From Candidatus Nanopelagicales bacterium (lineage in GTDB: Bacteria > Actinomycetota > Actinomycetes > S36-B12 > GCA-2699445), in assembly GCA_037045355.1 (NCBI GenBank), contig JBAOHO010000029.1, positions 1 to 64,000 on the forward strand: a stretch of 64,000 nucleotides of DNA, in the 5' to 3' direction. Below, piece after piece: positions 23,341-31,469 of this stretch. The position numbers and the translations under genes are program-made. Position 1 is the stretch's first letter; the number at the start of each line of letters is the position of its first letter. Below the pieces are notes generated by a model that saw nothing but the letters and a program-made list of their open reading frames with translations, was not told where the DNA came from and did not search any database.

Positions 23341-24174
23341 GGATCCTGTTCGCCACGGTCTCGCGGCGGGCGGGTCGCTGGTTCGTCAGCCTGAACGTCG
23401 AGGCCGCGGACCTGCACGCCGCCCAGCGACACGACCCCGAACTCCTCAACACGGTCGGGTTCGTGGGCGTGGACCGGGGTCTGCACGACCTGGCCGTGGC
23501 CGCCACCGCCGACGGCGGCGAAGCGACCCGGATCCCCGCGCCGAAGCACCTGCACCAGGCGCAGGCCAAGCAGCGGCGGCTCGCGCGAGCCGTCACCCGC
23601 AAACCGAGAGGTTCGAAGAACAGGAGGAAGGCCGCCGCTCGCCTGGGGCGGCACCATCAGCAGACCAGGAACCGCCGACACTACGCTCTGCACGCCGTGG
23701 CGAACACACTGGCCCAATACCTGGGGGTCCCCCCGCTTGCGGGGGAGCGTCGCCGTCGAAGACCTCAACGTGGCAGGCATGCTGGCCAACCACTACCTCG
23801 CCCGCGCCATCAGCGACGCCGCCTGGACCGAACTCGCGCGCTTGCTGCAGTACCGGCAGGACTGGCGCGGCGGCGAAGTGGTCACCGTGGACCGGTGGTA
23901 CCCGTCATCGAAGACCTGCTCCGGCTGCGGCGCGGTCGACCCGGACCTGACCCTCGCGCAGCGCACCTACCGGTGCAGGTCGTGCGGGCTGGAACTGGAC
24001 CGCGACCTCAACGCCGCCATCAACCTCGCCGTGTGGGCCGACGCCCATATGGCCCGGGACCGAGAAGCGACCGGCCCGGACACCAACGCCTGCCGAGGGG
24101 ACGGCTCTGGCCAGCGCGCACGCGCCCGTGAAACCAGCCCCAGCGACGCGGGAACCCGCCACGCAACTGCGTGA
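23340..24174 (+). pseudogene. tnpB: TnpB (RNA-guided nuclease of IS200/IS605), truncated and frameshifted
   Basis: The fragment begins mid-protein at RILFATVSRRAGRWFVSL, so the N-terminal RNA- and DNA-binding part is missing. The RuvC sites survive: VGVDRGLHDLAV (Asp), SVAVEDLNVAGML (Glu) and LDRDLNAAINLAV (Asp). The zinc ribbon is CSGCG and CRSCG. A single extra C in a six-C run (23729-23734) shifts the frame between the first and second sites. TnpB normally nicks DNA guided by an RNA from the element's 3' end. No TnpA is present. Confidence 0.85.
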
Positions 24175-24204
24175 CCGGGACGCCCGAGAAGGACGCTGCC
24201 GACG

Positions 24205-24225
24205 ATTCGTCGACAGGCTTTAGGG
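24205..24225 (+). repeat. Right terminal inverted repeat of the IS element
   Basis: This is the complement of the left repeat with two mismatches (19/21). It ends seven bases before the permease ATG at 24232. No target-site duplication is visible beside either end. The two repeats define a 1,227-bp element, 22999-24225, near the normal size for the group although its interior is foreign. Confidence 0.85.
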
Positions 24226-24231
24226 AACATA

Positions 24232-25650
24232 ATGGCGAGTATGGAAGACGCCGGGCTGTCAGGCCCGCCGACCGGGGCCACCACAGCGGATCACGACCTG
24301 AAGCGCACGCTTCAGGCCCGCCACATCCAGATGATCGCCATCGGAGGCGCCATCGGGGTGGGACTGTTCCTGGGTTCGGGAGAGGCCATCGCCATGGCGG
24401 GTCCCTCTCTGATCGTGGCCTACGCATTCGCCGGGGCGATGTTGATGCTCATGATGCGGGCGCTGGGTGAACTCATCCTGCACCGTCCGGTCTCGGGCTC
24501 CTTTGTGGTGTACGCGAAAGAGTTCATCGGCCCCTGGGCCGGGTACGCGACGGGATGGGCGTACTGGCTGATGTGGGTGTCCATCGTCATGGCCGAGGTC
24601 ACCGCGATCGGAATCTACGTGCAGTACTGGTGGGCCGGATTCCCTCAGTGGATTCCCGCGATCGTCGCCTTGCTCCTCGTCCTTGCCGGCAACTTGGTAG
24701 CAGTGCGGGTGTTCGGAGAACTCGAGTTCTGGTTCTCCATGGTCAAGGTTGTGACGATCCTCGGTTTGATCGTGATCGGAGTCTTCGTCTTGGTCACCAA
24801 GGCCGGGGATCTCGGGGACACCGCCTCGCTGTCGAACCTGTGGAATGACGGCGGACTGTTCCCCACGGGCCTGTCCGGAACCCTCTCGGCGTTACTCGTC
24901 GTCGTGTTCGCATTCCTCGGCGTCGAACTGGTCGGCGTCACGGCCGGCGAGACGGAGAACCCGGAGCGGAGCATTCCTCGGGCCGTGCGCCAGATCACGG
25001 CGCGAATCCTGATCTTCTACATCGGCACCATGCTCGTGATCATGGCGCTGATGCCGTGGGATGAGATATCCCCCACTGCGAGCCCATTCGTCACAGTCTT
25101 CTCCGCCGTGGGAATCCCCGCTGCGGGCAGCATTGTGACGGTCGTCGTGATCGTGTCAGCCCTGTCCTCGGCCAACAGCGGGATCTTCAGTTGCGGCCGT
25201 ATGCTGCTCAACCTCAGCTATCACGGCCATGCGCCGACTCGGCTGCGCGCGGTCACCTCGGGTGTTCCACGGGCCGGCATCTGGGTGTCAGTGATCGTGA
25301 TGTCACTCGGGGTCGTCCTGAACGTGATCATCCCGGCTGAGGCCTTTCTTGCGATCACCAGCGTCGCGGCTCTTGCGGGATTGTGGACGTGGTCGATGAT
25401 CATGTTCTCGCACCTGGGCTACCGTCGCCGGGTTCGCGCCGGCGACCTACCGGGAGTCTCCTTCCGTCTCCCGGGATCACCGTGGACCAACTATGTGTTT
25501 CTCGCATTCGTGGCGATGACCGCGATCATGGCGGCTCTCAGCCCGGCACAACGCATCGCCTTCCCGGCAGCGGCCGTGTTCGCGGTGGGTCTCGCAGTCG
25601 GCTACTGGCGCCTGACGGCACGACGCACGAAGTTGGCCTCTGCAGCTTGA
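24232..25650 (+). CDS. Amino-acid permease (APC superfamily, AAT family)
   Basis: This 472-aa protein has twelve predicted membrane helices. The first helix carries IGGAIGVGLFLGSGEAIAMA, the substrate-backbone-binding loop of this family, and the segment FIGPWAGYATGWAYWLMW is typical of CycA, AnsP, GabP and ProY relatives. The substrate cannot be assigned. The start is ATG 24232; ATG 24241 is possible. Its ribosome-binding site (AGGGAA) is supplied by the end of the IS remnant, so the native upstream region has been displaced. Confidence 0.88.
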   Translation: MASMEDAGLSGPPTGATTADHDLKRTLQARHIQMIAIGGAIGVGLFLGSGEAIAMAGPSLIVAYAFAGAMLMLMMRALGELILHRPVSGSFVVYAKEFIGPWAGYATGWAYWLMWVSIVMAEVTAIGIYVQYWWAGFPQWIPAIVALLLVLAGNLVAVRVFGELEFWFSMVKVVTILGLIVIGVFVLVTKAGDLGDTASLSNLWNDGGLFPTGLSGTLSALLVVVFAFLGVELVGVTAGETENPERSIPRAVRQITARILIFYIGTMLVIMALMPWDEISPTASPFVTVFSAVGIPAAGSIVTVVVIVSALSSANSGIFSCGRMLLNLSYHGHAPTRLRAVTSGVPRAGIWVSVIVMSLGVVLNVIIPAEAFLAITSVAALAGLWTWSMIMFSHLGYRRRVRAGDLPGVSFRLPGSPWTNYVFLAFVAMTAIMAALSPAQRIAFPAAAVFAVGLAVGYWRLTARRTKLASAA

Positions 25651-25715
25651 GCCCGGCACTGCCCTCACCGGGCCACCGCAGCCGCTGCTGCGGCAGATGT
25701 TCGCTGACTATGTCT

Positions 25716-25933
25716 TGGGCCGCCGGAACTATGACCGCACAGGATCACATCGTCGATGTCCTGTCCGGAGATGATCTGGATGACTTCGGCGACGTGCCGG
25801 AAAACGTTGCTGTCGATTCTTCGGTGAGTGTTGGCGCGTAGACCGTGTGGCCGGCGGCGGCCAGAAATTGCGTGACTGGATCCCACACCGCTCCGGTCAC
25901 GCTGCCGCCATGCACCAGCACGAACGCGGCCAT
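25716..25933 (-). pseudogene. Alpha/beta hydrolase, truncated and frameshifted
   Basis: The minus-strand ATG 25933 begins MAAFVLVHGGSVTGAVWD, an oxyanion-hole start of small esterases. The frame breaks within a TTTT run, continues in another phase as HVAEVIQIISGQDIDDVIL and reaches the nucleophile elbow GHSSGG before degenerating. About two thirds of the protein is missing, so it is a remnant. Confidence 0.7.
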
Positions 25934-25972
25934 CTCATCACCGATCTCGGGTCGCTGGCCTTCCGAGCGCAC

Positions 25973-26280
25973 CCTAACTGGGTGCCCGGCCGAGACGCCA
26001 CAATGTCGCTGGATGCCTGTCCGGATTGCCCACCTCTGGTCCTAGCTTCGGAGAACTGTTGGATAAGCCGTGAACGACGCGCAATCGATCATGCATCCAC
26101 AGGCGCGCGTGAACCGCCTGTCGAAGGGGGACATCGCCGGATTGCATGCACTGCGCCACCGGCGGTGCTGAACGGCTGTCCCCGTTCATCCGTTCGGACG
26201 CGTCAGGCTTCTCAGAATCGGTCGCGGCCCATAGGCTCGTGGTCCGGGTCGCGGCGCCACCGGACCGTCGTTCACACGTT
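25973..26280. other. Intergenic stretch, nothing recognised
   Basis: This stretch of about 308 bp lies between the hydrolase remnant and the secreted protein gene. It presumably holds the promoter of the latter, but no clear -10/-35 pair stands out. Confidence 0.35.
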
Positions 26281-26294
26281 GGAGGATCGTCCGA

Positions 26295-28163
26295 ATGAGT
26301 TCTCCCCTGCGGTTCGCGCGAGCCCCGAAGTCATCCACGTCCCGACTGCGGGTCGGTGCTGTCGCCGTTGCGCTTTCCATGTTCGCTTCGCTGGCCCCGG
26401 CGCTTGCCGGAACTCCGGGAAACGACGCGATCACCGGCACCCCGCGCGCGCAGACGCACAAGGGCGGCGCGGGCAACGACACCATCAACGCCAAGTCCGG
26501 GAACGATCGCGTGTCGGGTGGAGGGGGCAAAGACACCCTCAACGGCGGCAAGGGTCACGACACCATCAACGCCGGGCCCGGCTCTGACACGCTTCGAGGC
26601 AGCACCGGCAGTGACGTGCTTGTAGGCGGCTCCGGGGCGGACACCTTGAGCGGTGGCCCCGGGAGTGACGTCCTGGTCGGCGGTCCCGGCCCAGACACCA
26701 TCACCTGTGGACCGGGAGCGGACACCGTCGCTGCCGGTCCCAACGACGAGCTCGGCGCCGGGTGCCAAGGCCCGAACGACAATGACCTCTCAGCGCAGGA
26801 ATACTCAGTGTCGTTCACCTCCGGGATGCCGATGCGGCTGCAATGGAACGCGAACTCCGGCTACTGCGGCGAGACTTCCTTCGTCACCGCCATGATGACG
26901 CTGGGCCAATACGCATCCCAGTGGACCGTTCGGGCTCTCGCGAACCCATCAGTTCCTCAAACGAACCCCAACAGCCAGTTGCTGCCCTCGTGGCCATCGA
27001 ACTCCGGTCCGCCGACGGGGCAGAGCTGGCAGAACGCCGCCGACGCCATGAGCCTCGATGTCGACGGCTTCAACACCTACGATCAACTGACGGACAACAA
27101 TGGCGTCGCTGCCACCGAGGACTTCCTCGCCTGGGTCAAAACGGAGGCCGTGGCCGGCAACAAGGTGATCATCGGGGTGTTCAACAACATCCCGGTCATC
27201 TATGACGGGACGGCCAGCGCGCCGTTCGCCAACTCGCCGGACGATCCGAAGTGGGGTCAGTACACGTACGATCACGTCGTACCGGTCATGGGCATAGGCT
27301 CCGACAACCCCTTTGAGAACGACGGCTCGGAAACCTACTACGCGAACGACACCATCACGATCGGGGACAACGCACTCTGGACGCCCTTCCAGGACTCCAG
27401 CCCCAGTCCGAACCCCGCCTACGACCCGACCAACTGGGGTGCGGGCAACAGCGCGAACAACCCACAGTACTCCGGCCTCTTCACCTTCGAGAACAGCTTC
27501 ATGATGGGTGACCGCGGCTGGGCCAATACCTTCCCCACAGCGTGCGCGGCCTGCGCGAACGACGCCGCGTGCAACTCCGCGTGCGCCCCCTACGTCTACT
27601 CGCTGTACAACAACACGTCGTGGGCCGAGCATCCTGGCGACTATCCCGGACAGGCAGGCAACTACGGCGTGTCGATCCAGGGGGTTCTGGGTGCCGACGA
27701 AACCGTTCCCGTCGCTCTCGAGGTCGAGGTTTCCGACAATGACCTGAACAACGAAGGCCCCAACCCGGGCACCGGCGACGACTCGACCTGGAACGGTCCC
27801 CAAAGTTCGTCCAACCCGCCCTCGCCGGTGGACATGAACCTCAACGCGACCGTGGACTCACTGCAGCCGGGCACGTCCTACAACGTGTACCTGTACACCG
27901 CGGCACTGGGAAGTTTCCCGACCGTTCCGACAGGCGACTTCAACCAGCAGGCGTCGCAGGCGCAGGAGCTGTGGACCCTGACGTGGGACGAGTCGGCCAA
28001 CTCCTGGGACATCGCCAGCACGACGGCCGCGAGCGCCGGTTGGCAGGGCACGTGCTCGTCGGGTTCCTGCTCGCTCAATGTGACCGAGACCAACATCCCG
28101 GGGCAGGGCAACACGGACGTCACCTCAGCCAACAGTTACGCCTTCCGGGCTGTCGCCAACTGA
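26295..28163 (+). CDS. Secreted RTX-repeat protein with papain/C39-like domain
   Basis: This 622-aa protein starts at ATG 26295 behind GGAGGA. A signal peptide ends near ALAG (about residue 39). Residues 42-150 are RTX calcium-binding nonapeptides (GGxGxDxLxG; for example GGSGADTLSGGPGSDVL). The next domain has a probable catalytic Cys191 in SGYCGETSFVTAMMTLGQ and His327 in YDHVVPVMGIGS, like papain/C39-fold peptidases. A C-terminal beta-rich domain follows. RTX repeats at the N-terminus rather than the C-terminus, and Sec export in a Gram-positive, are unusual. Protease activity is inferred. Confidence 0.75.
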   Translation: MSSPLRFARAPKSSTSRLRVGAVAVALSMFASLAPALAGTPGNDAITGTPRAQTHKGGAGNDTINAKSGNDRVSGGGGKDTLNGGKGHDTINAGPGSDTLRGSTGSDVLVGGSGADTLSGGPGSDVLVGGPGPDTITCGPGADTVAAGPNDELGAGCQGPNDNDLSAQEYSVSFTSGMPMRLQWNANSGYCGETSFVTAMMTLGQYASQWTVRALANPSVPQTNPNSQLLPSWPSNSGPPTGQSWQNAADAMSLDVDGFNTYDQLTDNNGVAATEDFLAWVKTEAVAGNKVIIGVFNNIPVIYDGTASAPFANSPDDPKWGQYTYDHVVPVMGIGSDNPFENDGSETYYANDTITIGDNALWTPFQDSSPSPNPAYDPTNWGAGNSANNPQYSGLFTFENSFMMGDRGWANTFPTACAACANDAACNSACAPYVYSLYNNTSWAEHPGDYPGQAGNYGVSIQGVLGADETVPVALEVEVSDNDLNNEGPNPGTGDDSTWNGPQSSSNPPSPVDMNLNATVDSLQPGTSYNVYLYTAALGSFPTVPTGDFNQQASQAQELWTLTWDESANSWDIASTTAASAGWQGTCSSGSCSLNVTETNIPGQGNTDVTSANSYAFRAVAN

Positions 28164-28229
28164 CCGTCGGTACCACTGATCCCATGGCCGACCAGGTCCG
28201 GCCGCTCCGCGTACCTCACGCCCGGGGCG

Positions 28230-29432
28230 TCAGCCAGGATCCGTTCGATCGGGGGTGAATCCCTCTGCAGCCAAACCCAGACGCAGCGCGAATCGCCCCG
28301 CAGAGGACTCCAGCGAGTCGCCGTAGAACTCGCGGAGCCGGCCCAGGCGATAGCTGACTGTCTGGGGATGGACGACCAACTGTCGGGCAACCGCGGCCCG
28401 GTCTCCCTGCTGGTCCAACCACGCCGCCAGCGTCACCAGCAGGGTCTGACGCTTGGCGGGTGCGACTGCGGCCAGCGGGCGAACCGATCGTTCCGCCAAC
28501 TGCGCCGCCAAGACTGCGTCTGCACTGACGAGCAACTCCGGCAGGTACTCAGTGGCCAAGATGATCCGATCATCTGGGACCAGCCCGCGGGAGGCGAGCT
28601 CACGCAACCGAACCGCGTGGTCGAACGACAGCGGCGCCTGCGACGGTGGACGGACGGTGCCCACAAAGACCGGACCGGCGACCCCCGCGCTGAGCCTCGC
28701 CCGACGCCCTGGGCCGGCCGGGTCGGGAATCACCGCCACAGCGTCCGCGTCTCGCTCGAGAACGAGGACATCAGGCGGTGCCATCGGAAGTGGCGGGCCG
28801 GTCGTGCCCACGGACTTCGGGACCACCGCGACGGCCACGGTGGTGGGCAGCGCCCACCCTGAGCTCTCGGCGAGGGTGGACAGCTTCGCCGGTGACGTCG
28901 CAGCCAGACCATCGACGAGCGCCTCTGCCAGTTGGGACCGTTGCACCTGCCGATAGCCCGACCGCACTGCCTCCGCATCGGCGTGCCCTTGGGCACTGGC
29001 CCCCGAGAGTTCATCGATGTAGACGAAGATGCTCTCGGCCAGTGCGACGAGGTCGGCCGTGTCTACCCGGGCTTCCGTGGCGGCCGCCGACATGCGCTCC
29101 CAGGCCACCCGCGCACCCGTGCGATAGGCGGCCAAGAGCGCTTCGAGGGAGCGGCCCTGCTCGTTCTCCCCGGCTCCGATGCCGCGGTAGAAGGCCCGGG
29201 CCCGCTCATCGAGGGCGGGGTCGTCTGTGCCGAACAGCGCGAGCATCCGGGCAAGCGCGATCTCGACTCCCCGACGAACCGTTGGACCGATCTCGTCGTC
29301 GAGCGCTCCCTGGTAGGCCGGCACCTCGCGGGAGATGGCGTGGACGGTGTCCGTCACTGTCTGTGGAACGGTCGGGCTCAGGATGTCGGCGAGGTGGGCT
29401 GGCAGGGTGAACCATGGCAGGTGCTGTCGCAT
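28230..29432 (-). CDS. PucR/CdaR-family transcriptional regulator
   Basis: This protein of about 400 aa ends with the PucR-type helix-turn-helix: LVTLAAWLDQQGDRAAVARQ, then LVVHPQTVSYRLGRLREFYG. The N-terminal part is helical (a sensory domain of the RsbRD N-terminal type) and the middle resembles the GGDEF-like fold of CdaR. It probably binds DNA near its own region. ATG 29432 was chosen; the AGGAG there is very close to it, so a slightly earlier start is possible. The HAD gene diverges 104 bp away and may be a target. Confidence 0.82.
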   Translation of the reverse strand: MRQHLPWFTLPAHLADILSPTVPQTVTDTVHAISREVPAYQGALDDEIGPTVRRGVEIALARMLALFGTDDPALDERARAFYRGIGAGENEQGRSLEALLAAYRTGARVAWERMSAAATEARVDTADLVALAESIFVYIDELSGASAQGHADAEAVRSGYRQVQRSQLAEALVDGLAATSPAKLSTLAESSGWALPTTVAVAVVPKSVGTTGPPLPMAPPDVLVLERDADAVAVIPDPAGPGRRARLSAGVAGPVFVGTVRPPSQAPLSFDHAVRLRELASRGLVPDDRIILATEYLPELLVSADAVLAAQLAERSVRPLAAVAPAKRQTLLVTLAAWLDQQGDRAAVARQLVVHPQTVSYRLGRLREFYGDSLESSAGRFALRLGLAAEGFTPDRTDPG

Positions 29433-29535
29433 ACTCCTCTCTATCACGCTATTTATCACCGGAGGATAAGTTCTGCGCAAGTATCTGCGTCTGCATCCCA
29501 GTTACGGGTCATCACTTGTGGGGGAAACTGCAACC

Positions 29536-30345
29536 ATGACTGAATCTCAAGCCACTACTCCAACCCCGACCCGCGCGGCGGCCTTCTTCGACCTGGACGG
29601 CACACTGATCCCGGGGTCGGCGAACATCCCACTGGCCAAAGCGGCCTTCCGAGAAGGTTTCGTCACTCCGGGAGAACTCGTGAAGGATCTGCGCAACGGG
29701 GTGTCGTTCTTGGTCAAGGGCGCCACCGATGAGCGGTCCGCCCAGGTGCGGGATCGCATTCTCGCCGCCGTCGCCGGTCGTCCAGCCTCCCAGGTGGAGG
29801 CGCTGGGTGATCACTTCATGGCCGAGCTGGTCGCCGCCATCCAGCCCACGATGCATGCGGTCTTGGATGACCACCGCGAACAGGGCCACGACCGCGTCGT
29901 GCTGTCCGCGAGCCCTACCGAGATCGTTTCCCGGTTCGCCCGCGAAGCCGGACTGGAGTACGGCACGGGCACCACGTCGGAACGCGATCAGGACGGGGTC
30001 TACACCGGCCGGCTCGATGGACCGTTCTGCTACCGCGAAGGCAAGGTCACGACCATGCGGACCCTCAGCGAGCAACACGGCTACGACCTGTCCGCCAGTT
30101 ACGCCTACTCGGATTCGGTCAGCGACCTGCCCATGCTCGAAGCCGTCGGCAATCCCGTGGCGGTCAACCCAGAACCAGAGTTGCGCGAGCTCGCTCTGGC
30201 GCGTTCGTGGCCGATCGTCGAGACCTCCTCACTGCCCCGGGTGTCTCTCACCTCGCCGAGTGGTCTGGTCCAACTGGCCGGGCACTTGGCCAGTTGGGCC
30301 GGCGGCGCCGTGCGTCGCCTGATCCCGCACGCGGTGACCTCATGA
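29536..30345 (+). CDS. HAD-IB family phosphatase (SerB-like)
   Basis: This 269-aa protein has the nucleophile motif AAFFDLDGTLIPGSAN, motif II VVLSASPTEI and motif IV AYSDSVSDLPMLEAVG, with the helical cap of the HAD-IB subfamily. Actinobacterial relatives act on phosphoserine-like or lysophospholipid substrates; this one overlaps a lipase-like gene by 4 bp, which favours a lipid substrate. A basic, hydrophobic C-terminus (LASWAGGAVRRLIPH) may touch the membrane. ATG 29536 follows GGGGGA. Confidence 0.8.
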   Translation: MTESQATTPTPTRAAAFFDLDGTLIPGSANIPLAKAAFREGFVTPGELVKDLRNGVSFLVKGATDERSAQVRDRILAAVAGRPASQVEALGDHFMAELVAAIQPTMHAVLDDHREQGHDRVVLSASPTEIVSRFAREAGLEYGTGTTSERDQDGVYTGRLDGPFCYREGKVTTMRTLSEQHGYDLSASYAYSDSVSDLPMLEAVGNPVAVNPEPELRELALARSWPIVETSSLPRVSLTSPSGLVQLAGHLASWAGGAVRRLIPHAVTS

Positions 30346-31469
30346 ACGGCGCCGAGAGAGCCGCGATCGCCCGGGTTACCGGTGCGACAGTGGGACAGAT
30401 CAACAGCACAGTCGCCGATGTCGGCTCCGCCGTGCGAGGCAAGGTCCGGCGTCGCTTGCGACCGTTGAGCCCGGTGGCAACTCGCACCCTGGACATCGTG
30501 GATCTGCACCACGACATCGTCCACACAACCGTCGGTGTGAGCGCTCAACTCCTCGGCGAATGCTCGGCGCAGGCACTGCGCCGGACAGGGACGGATGCCG
30601 GTTCCATCGCTGACTCCCCCAAAGCGCGTCCCGTCCTCGCGGGACTCAACGCCGCATTCGGCGACCAACTGCCCGTCGAGCTCGCCGGGGAGATGCGACT
30701 GTCGGTGGTTCCCGATGTCGCCATCCATCCGTCGATCGCGGTGTTCGTTCATGGGCTCGGCGGCCACGATCAGCAATGGGGTCAGGACTATGCGGAAGCC
30801 CTCGCCGCACTGGGCCTCACGTCTGTCGTGGCGCACTACCCGACGGGCAGAAGCATCGCCGACAATGCCGCGGCGTTCGACCGGACCATGATCGAACTGG
30901 TCGGTTCGTGGCCGGTCGCCGTCGAGCGTGTCGTCCTCGTGGGCCATTCGATGGGTGGACTCGTCGCAGCCACTGCCCTGGCTGCTGCCCCTCAGGAGGA
31001 TGGGGCGAACTCGCCCGAGGGGCAGTCACCCTCACACGGATGGCGTGAGCACGTGTCCGACCTGGTCACGCTGGGCTCGCCGTTTTCCGGCGCTCCCCTG
31101 GAGCGGTTCGCGCGATCAGCGCTGCGGCTCGGCCAGCTGTCCGATGTGGCACGTCCGATCATCGCCCTCGGTGATCAGCGCAGCGTCGGGATCAAGGACC
31201 TGGGGGACGGAGTCCGCCTGAGTGTGCCTGAACGGGTGCGTCACCACGCGGTCGTCGCCTCGTTGGGATCGCACCCGCAGCACCCGGCGTCACTACTTCT
31301 GGGCGACGGAATCGTTCCCCAACGAAGTGCCCGCGGACACGGCGCACTGACCGGAACCCGCACCATCATCGAAGTCAATGAGACGGGCCACCTTCACCTG
31401 CTGGACCACCCTAACGTCACCGACCTGCTCCGGGTGGTCGGCGCCCAGGACACTACTCTGACTGGGTGA
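30342..31469 (+). CDS. Alpha/beta hydrolase (lipase-like)
   Basis: This 375-aa protein starts in the ATGA overlap at 30342. It has the oxyanion segment IAVFVHGLGGHDQQWGQ, the nucleophile elbow VVLVGHSMGGLVAA and a late histidine in GHLHLLDHPNV; LGSPFSGAPLERFAR is typical of triacylglycerol lipase-like hydrolases. A helical N-terminal extension of about 120 residues precedes the catalytic domain. It is coupled to the HAD phosphatase upstream and to the acyl-CoA dehydrogenase gene downstream. Confidence 0.8.
   Translation: MNGAERAAIARVTGATVGQINSTVADVGSAVRGKVRRRLRPLSPVATRTLDIVDLHHDIVHTTVGVSAQLLGECSAQALRRTGTDAGSIADSPKARPVLAGLNAAFGDQLPVELAGEMRLSVVPDVAIHPSIAVFVHGLGGHDQQWGQDYAEALAALGLTSVVAHYPTGRSIADNAAAFDRTMIELVGSWPVAVERVVLVGHSMGGLVAATALAAAPQEDGANSPEGQSPSHGWREHVSDLVTLGSPFSGAPLERFARSALRLGQLSDVARPIIALGDQRSVGIKDLGDGVRLSVPERVRHHAVVASLGSHPQHPASLLLGDGIVPQRSARGHGALTGTRTIIEVNETGHLHLLDHPNVTDLLRVVGAQDTTLTG

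Larger units (their letters stand above)
22999..24225. mobile_element. IS5-type element with interior replaced by tnpB
   Basis: Matched 21-bp terminal repeats enclose the C-terminal third of a DDE transposase gene (minus strand) and a 5'-truncated tnpB (plus strand) that reaches almost to the right repeat. The layout implies insertion of an IS200/IS605-type unit followed by deletion across the junction near 23340. Neither transposase gene is intact. Confidence 0.75.

Noticed and set aside
23345..23789. N-terminal extension of the DDE transposase frame on the minus strand
   Set aside because: This part is the antisense of tnpB on the plus strand and contains no transposase motifs.
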